64,000 bases of DNA from assembly GCA_033398695.1 (NCBI GenBank), contig CM065801.1:51532358-51596357 (forward strand), read 5' to 3'. Positions within the stretch are counted from its first letter, which is position 1; the number at the start of each line of letters is the position of its first letter. This DNA comes from Orobanche coerulescens. Its lineage: Eukaryota > Streptophyta > Magnoliopsida > Lamiales > Orobanchaceae. The notes under the pieces were generated by a model, which was given only the letters and a program-made list of their open reading frames with translations, had not been told where the DNA came from and ran no database searches. Both the position numbers and the translations under genes were made by a program. Positions 59,481 through 64,000 of the stretch are shown piece after piece.

Positions 59481-60279
59481 CACAAGAGTTGTTGCTAAAC
59501 TTGTGACAGAAAAGGATAATACTATATCTAAAAAGGCAAAATAAGTGTTCTCCCTATTGTTAAATCGTCGGATATGTCTTGGACCAGCCAGAGTTTGTGT
59601 AGTTCCATCAACTAACTGTCACCAAGGTCCTATCTGGAAAGGAAGTTGATGCTAACCCTCGAACTGACTGGTCACCTCCAGCATGATGCGCAATCACTCT
59701 TTTGTCGGTTCAACTCTGGTTAGATGCCATAAACTATGCTTTCCGGTTAGGTGATTTTACGTGAAGACATCCTAGAGGAGAAAAGGATCGTATCCGCTGT
59801 ATTCATAAAAAGAAAAAAGAAAAAACTGGAAAAACTTATTTTATAATATCAATAGAAAATAGATAAATTTTATCCCGCACTACAAGAGCACCCAGCAAAA
59901 TATTTTTCTTGCCATGTTTCGAGTGATTTAGTATATATGAGAATTTGAATGTACTATAAATATGACAAATGTATGTATATATAGCCAGCTGAACATATTG
60001 TTAGGTACTCCAAGAATACAATTCCTAAAAAAAACAGCGCCATTGAAACTATAAATTACTAAAAATTACCCGTTTTGTATTTTAAATGCAAATTTGCTTG
60101 ACAAACTTACCTAATCAGTTTTTCTACAATATCGTTTCAATTGAAATTATCGTCATGCCATTTAATCTTTCTTGTGACATATCTTTGTTATGTGACTCAA
60201 GTTACTCAATACTTCATTATGATCAACAATTATAATTCATGTATATTTTCTTATATACATAATATTATGTAACAAAAAA
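59481..60279. other. Unassigned intergenic sequence
   Basis: AT-rich with a moderately GC-richer part at 59550-59790 that has no long open frame. I recognise no gene, repeat or element. Confidence 0.4.
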
Positions 60280-60282
60280 TAA

Positions 60283-61256
60283 GAGCATGGAGTATGGCAA
60301 CGAGCTCAGCTCGCCGATCCGAGGTGGAGGCCTCGCCGAAGATCGCCACCATACCATCCTATCTCGCCGAAGCTCGGCACTTGCCTATTTGTTGTGGACA
60401 TGACGAAGATGAAGACAAAATTCATTTCAAAATTGTATCCGTTGCATACCAACGGTTAGTTTCAAAAAAATATTTTTTTTTTTCAAAATTAAATATTTAC
60501 CCACCCACTCTATAAATAATACCCCATATTTACACAAAAATTCACACTTCTCTTTCAAAAATATATTATCTTCACCATCTCAATCCATAACAAAAAATGT
60601 CTCAAATCAAACGAGATGTCCTTTACCAATCTTCTCAACTCGAACCCACAACAACACTCATCTTCGTCAAACCCATCCACCCCATCGTCCCAAAACTCAA
60701 ACTTTTCTTCGCAACTGTTTAAGCAACATGCTACGCAAATGACAAATGAGCAAATATATAATCAACAATATTTGTATCATCAAAATCAACCATAAGTCGC
60801 ATTTCAACCTTACTAATATCCAAGACAATCACAACAGCAATTCTATCCATCACAACAATCACAACCGCAATTCTACCCATCACAACAAAATTACTTTGAA
60901 TCACAAGAAACGGGAGCCGAAAAAATCCATCATTAAAAAGAAACAAGACCAAATAATAGCAAAATACAACATGTAAAAGGCGGAAAATGTTGTATTTTTT
61001 AAGTTTCGTATATTGTCGTATTTGTCGTATGTTTTTAGTTCCGTATTATATTTGTATTGTAATTTTATTTAAATGAAATGAATTTTATTGTGTTTGGAAA
61101 ATATGAAAAAGAAATAAAATGAGGGTGAGTGGGGCCCAAGTGAAGAGGTTTGTGTTAGTTGTGAATGGGGGTATTTTTAAGTCGGTGTGTTGAAGTGACG
61201 TGGCATCCCGTGGGGCCAAAATGAAGAGCAAAATCTAGCCATGATACTCCATACTC
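60283..61256 (+). mobile_element. PIF/Harbinger deletion derivative
   Basis: Ends GAGCATGGAGTATGGC (left) and the complement of CATGATACTCCATACTC (right) form imperfect inverted repeats flanked by TAA (60280-60282 and 61257-61259), the three-base duplication of PIF/Harbinger. The interior (about 60615-60940) encodes a Ser/Asn/Gln-rich stretch (NPSTPSSQNSNFSSQLFKQH, FYPSQQSQPQFYPSQQ) like the N-terminus of the MYB/SANT-like ORF1 protein of these elements. It is interrupted by two stops, and no transposase is present. Confidence 0.72.
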
Positions 61257-61259
61257 TAA

Positions 61260-61437
61260 GACTTGTCAAAAAGTGAGGCTATAGGTGATCGCCCAACCTA
61301 CCTACAGTCACGTAAGACCCTGACGAAATCAGGACAAACTTGTTTGACTTTAGCTAGCTAGGGAAAAAAGGAAAGTGTATAATATTACAGAAAATTCTCT
61401 AATTGTCCCATAGAAATAATCCACTTTACCTAACATG
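61260..61437. other. Unassigned spacer
   Basis: Short spacer between the Harbinger derivative and the second MITE. Nothing recognised. Confidence 0.4.
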
Positions 61438-61439
61438 TA

Positions 61440-61686
61440 CTCTCTCCGTCCGCTCAAAAATTTAAATTTCTCTCAAAAAGTTCTCTTTAATAACTTTACA
61501 TATATTACATTTCACAATCAAATCAAACAATGACCTTTTACTTTTTAATCTCCATACATATTTATCGTCAATACTTTTTTAGTTTTTAATATTCACCAAA
61601 TATTTATTATCATTAGTTACACTAGTCATTATCTAAAATACATCAAATACAAGTCATTTGTCAATATTTAGCTGGGACAGAAGGAG
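61440..61686. mobile_element. Stowaway-like MITE, 247 bp
   Basis: Starts CTCTCTCCGTCCGCTCA and ends AGCTGGGACAGAAGGAG, imperfect inverted repeats of the CTCCNTCYGTCC type, flanked by TA (61438-61439 and 61687-61688). AT-rich, no coding capacity. Confidence 0.78.
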
Positions 61687-61688
61687 TA

Positions 61689-61913
61689 TTTTTTTGGACG
61701 AAATAGAGGTAAAACACAAATTAATTGTTTTCACCATTTTTCAATTACATCATTATTTATTAATGGTGAATGTTTTAACCCATCATCCGAAGAGAATTGT
61801 CATGTCGATATTAATAAGGGTGTTATGATTCATGTGACTCAAATAGTAAATCATGTAAATCAATAGTACTATTAGTGGATTGAAATATCTAATATGATGA
61901 CAATTTATTTATA
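61689..61913. other. Unassigned AT-rich spacer
   Basis: Spacer between the MITE and the Helitron-like element. No gene seen. Confidence 0.4.
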
Positions 61914-62716
61914 TCTATACTTCTATTAAAATAGAGTCGCTACACGTGTCATTTTGTAAGTTTTTTGATTTTTGATTTTAAAATATAACTTATACATAGA
62001 TATGTATTCTTAAATTCCAAAAAAAATTCTAGATATGTGTTGTGGGAGTTTTATTCCACAACTTACACTCATCTACCAATAAAAAATTCTTCTTTTATTT
62101 TTTTACCTTAAAATTTTAAATATTTTATATCAAGTTTATTTTAATGAAAAATATATCAAATTAATTTTTGTTTCACAATTTTCAACTAGACATCCATATG
62201 AATATAATAAAAATAGATTTACAATAATGACCGATTGCACAAAAAAATTATATTAGAAAAAAATATGAATATTATTTTTCAGTTAATTGATGCAAAATAA
62301 AAATATATTAACTCATTTTTATGAAGTTAGATTTCAGACTCATAGCTTACATAAAAAATAATTTATGATATTTATTTAAGTATAATAAATAAAAATAATG
62401 AAACATACATTGCACACACACACATATTAAGATTTAATCACATACTGCTTTTGTCCTCAAGATTTGTTCCGACTTTTTTTCGGTATGTCCTGAAAATTTG
62501 TTCATGTAATGGACACTAATTGACTTAACACTCCGCTAAAGTGGTACTCTTTCTTGAATTATATTACATCCCATAATACACTTAATAAGTCTTTTATTAA
62601 TATTACGCTAATATGATATTCATGTCGAAAGTCATCAAAAACAAATTTAGATATCGAGAAATTATTTTCTAATAAGTGAATATTTTGTGTGGTGCATCGC
62701 ACCGAAGAACATCTAG
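61914..62716 (+). mobile_element. Non-autonomous Helitron-like element
   Basis: The 5' end TCTATACTTCTATTAAAATA follows an A. The 3' end has a hairpin GGTGC-ATC-GCACC (62691-62703), then GAAGAACAT and CTAG (62713-62716), followed by T. A-to-T insertion, a 5' TC, a 3' CTAG and a subterminal hairpin are Helitron hallmarks. About 800 bp, AT-rich, with no Rep/helicase gene. Confidence 0.75.
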
Positions 62717-62717
62717 T

Positions 62718-63500
62718 TATAAATAATATTATTTATTTTGTAGTGTGTAATGTTGGCCTATAAATTGGCCACTTTGCAAGAGCTTTTTGTACTACACATA
62801 ATTATTCTCAGTACTTGTTCATATGCTTCATATTTCTCTCCATCTTCAACATTATCATTACAGTTATATTCTTATAGTTTATAGTATTATCATAATAAGT
62901 ATCATACATTTTAGGATGATAAGATCCAATTTTACGACATGTTATCAGCACGATCTCTACGGACTCGACTCCATTCCGCAGAAGGATCCAATATATTGGT
63001 AAAATCATTCTCAAACTTTAGAGGTATGTAATTAAATTTATTTATATTTAAATATGTAACAATATTGGGATATTATGTTAAGTGGGAATCAATTTTTTAA
63101 TACCAAATCATAAAATTGATAAGTTTTATATCCCCATTCATAAAACTATAACTTTTTAGTACCATTTTGATTAAAAAGACTAAAATGTCCTCTCATTTGT
63201 TGTAATGTTGACTTCACACTTTTTTTATTTAATTTAATTTAAACTACTTTTCTTCTCTTTTTTTCTTTTTTATTTTCCTCATCTGCTCCGATCGATATTA
63301 ATGTCCAACAACCAAAATTTAACTACAAACATATACATCAAAACAACACAACCATTTTTGACAAAGGGTCTCTAAAAAATCTTATAAAAATCACAAGGTT
63401 ATTCGAAAAGAAAAGTTGACGTTCAAATAGGACTTCATTTGTCGTGCTTCTGGGTACATAAAGAAGGTATGCATCAGTATTTGACTGCTGGGAAAAAAAT
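62718..63500 (+). other. AT-rich region, possible copia LTR remnant with primer site
   Basis: Near 62940-62952 the sequence TTATCAGCACGA follows an AT-rich stretch with CTATAAAT upstream (62759-62766). Some plant copia elements have a TTATCAGCACGA-type primer site right after the 5' LTR, so this could be an LTR end and leader remnant. I could not find a second LTR or any gag, so the call is weak. The rest (63050-63500) is AT-rich with no gene. Confidence 0.25.
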
Positions 63501-63519
63501 TTCCCGACCAGTTCTTACG

Positions 63520-63735
63520 GACACGATCGCTGCACACGATGGGAAGCCACCGTGTGCAACGATCGTGTGCAACGGTCGTGTCCAATGACCTTGACTTTGT
63601 GCGCACAACTAACGTGTTCACGATCGTTTAACACGATCGTCTACAATCGTGTGCAGCGATCTTGTTCATGGCCAGAAACTTGCACACAATCATTGCACAC
63701 GGTAATATACGATCGTGTGCATCGGTCATGTCCAA
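63520..63735. repeat. CGATCGTGTGC repeat cluster
   Basis: Roughly a dozen degenerate copies of CACGATCGTGTGCAACGGTC in both orientations in about 215 bp, often centred on the palindrome ACGATCGT. It sits just upstream of the MULE-like start at 63801, so it could be a promoter array, a terminal repeat segment, or an unrelated minisatellite. Confidence 0.65.
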
Positions 63736-63800
63736 GGTAGACCGTTTTATAATATTGTTCGCTCAGTTTTCTGAATAGTTATTCATCTTTTTGTAATCAG

Positions 63801-64000
63801 ATGTCTTGGCAGCGTATTTTGATACATCACGATGGTCGTTGCGAGCGATCGACATATGTAGACGGGGACTATTTTCTTGTCTATATCGACACGAGCAAAG
63901 TTAGTCGTGCAAACCTCGTGGGGGTTATCAGAGAGGGTTTGGGTGGTCCAAATGAGTCCGATTACAAATTATGGTACTTGACACACATGGCCAAGGGAAA
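63801..64000 (+). CDS. MULE-type transposase N-terminus, runs off the window
   Basis: An ATG at 63801 opens a frame to the window end with no stop: MSWQRILIHHDGRC, then a short hydrophobic strand (YFLVYIDTS), then LVGVIREGLGG and YKLWYLTHMAKG. This layout is typical of the N-terminal domain of MuDR-like transposases and of host genes derived from them: a short strand with Trp and Gly, a segment beginning Leu-Val-Gly, and a Leu-Trp-Tyr segment. The gene at 54807 has a comparable start. The catalytic core would lie beyond the window. It could be an intact transposon, a domesticated gene or another pseudogene. Confidence 0.5.
   Translation, partial: MSWQRILIHHDGRCERSTYVDGDYFLVYIDTSKVSRANLVGVIREGLGGPNESDYKLWYLTHMAKG

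Noticed and set aside
62718..63010. tRNA gene
   Set aside because: The GTTATCAGCACG segment resembles a primer site, not a tRNA. No cloverleaf or A/B boxes could be recognised.

Overview
This window is nuclear DNA from a flowering plant, probably a eudicot. The evidence is plant-type Ty3/gypsy and Ty1/copia LTR retrotransposons, an L1-type LINE, MULE and hAT transposases, Stowaway-like MITEs, a Helitron-like element and a PIF/Harbinger derivative. I see no intact host gene. Nearly all of the 64 kb is mobile DNA at different stages of decay, and every transposon coding region I can read is interrupted, truncated or frameshifted. The only unbroken frames are a short unknown C-terminus at the left edge and a MULE-like N-terminus running off the right edge.

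Layout. Bases 1-154 hold the tail of an unknown reading frame. Element E (155-8862, Ty3/gypsy with a chromodomain-like tail, TSD GTTTA) is inserted in it. An AT-rich satellite follows (9007-10852). A minus-strand MULE transposase gene comes next, with its C-terminal half at 11021-11699 and its N-terminal half at 52852-54807. The 41 kb between the halves is a nest of insertions whose boundaries I could resolve from target-site duplications. A minus-strand copia solo LTR (D, TSD CGACA) sits in the MULE. Gypsy element A (12995-52652, TSD AATGT) sits in that solo LTR. Inside A are three insertions: non-autonomous element B in its 5' LTR (15328-31938), copia element F in its gag (33645-42024, TSD AGTTG), and a LINE in its 3' LTR (47072-51264). 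Gag-only element C (20265-28747, minus strand, TSD CTTTC) is inserted in B's 3' LTR. The deepest chain has five levels: MULE, D, A, B, C.

Right of the MULE are a Stowaway-like MITE (54939-55153), a GTTACTCG-rich palindromic repeat tract split by a hAT element (55747-59272), a PIF/Harbinger deletion derivative (60283-61256), a second MITE (61440-61686), a small Helitron-like element (61914-62716), a CGATCGTG repeat cluster, and the MULE-like start at 63801.

The most interesting signal is shared architecture among the gypsy families. E, A, B and C all carry dense arrays of 10-12 bp palindromes (TAGCGCACGCTA or TTACGTACGTAA types) directly upstream of the TATA box in U3, and E, B and C carry direct repeats downstream of it. 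E, B and C also share a PBS-adjacent leader with a small predicted hairpin. B has no coding capacity and C has only a broken gag. Together this suggests a family of defective elements mobilised in trans through shared cis-signals.
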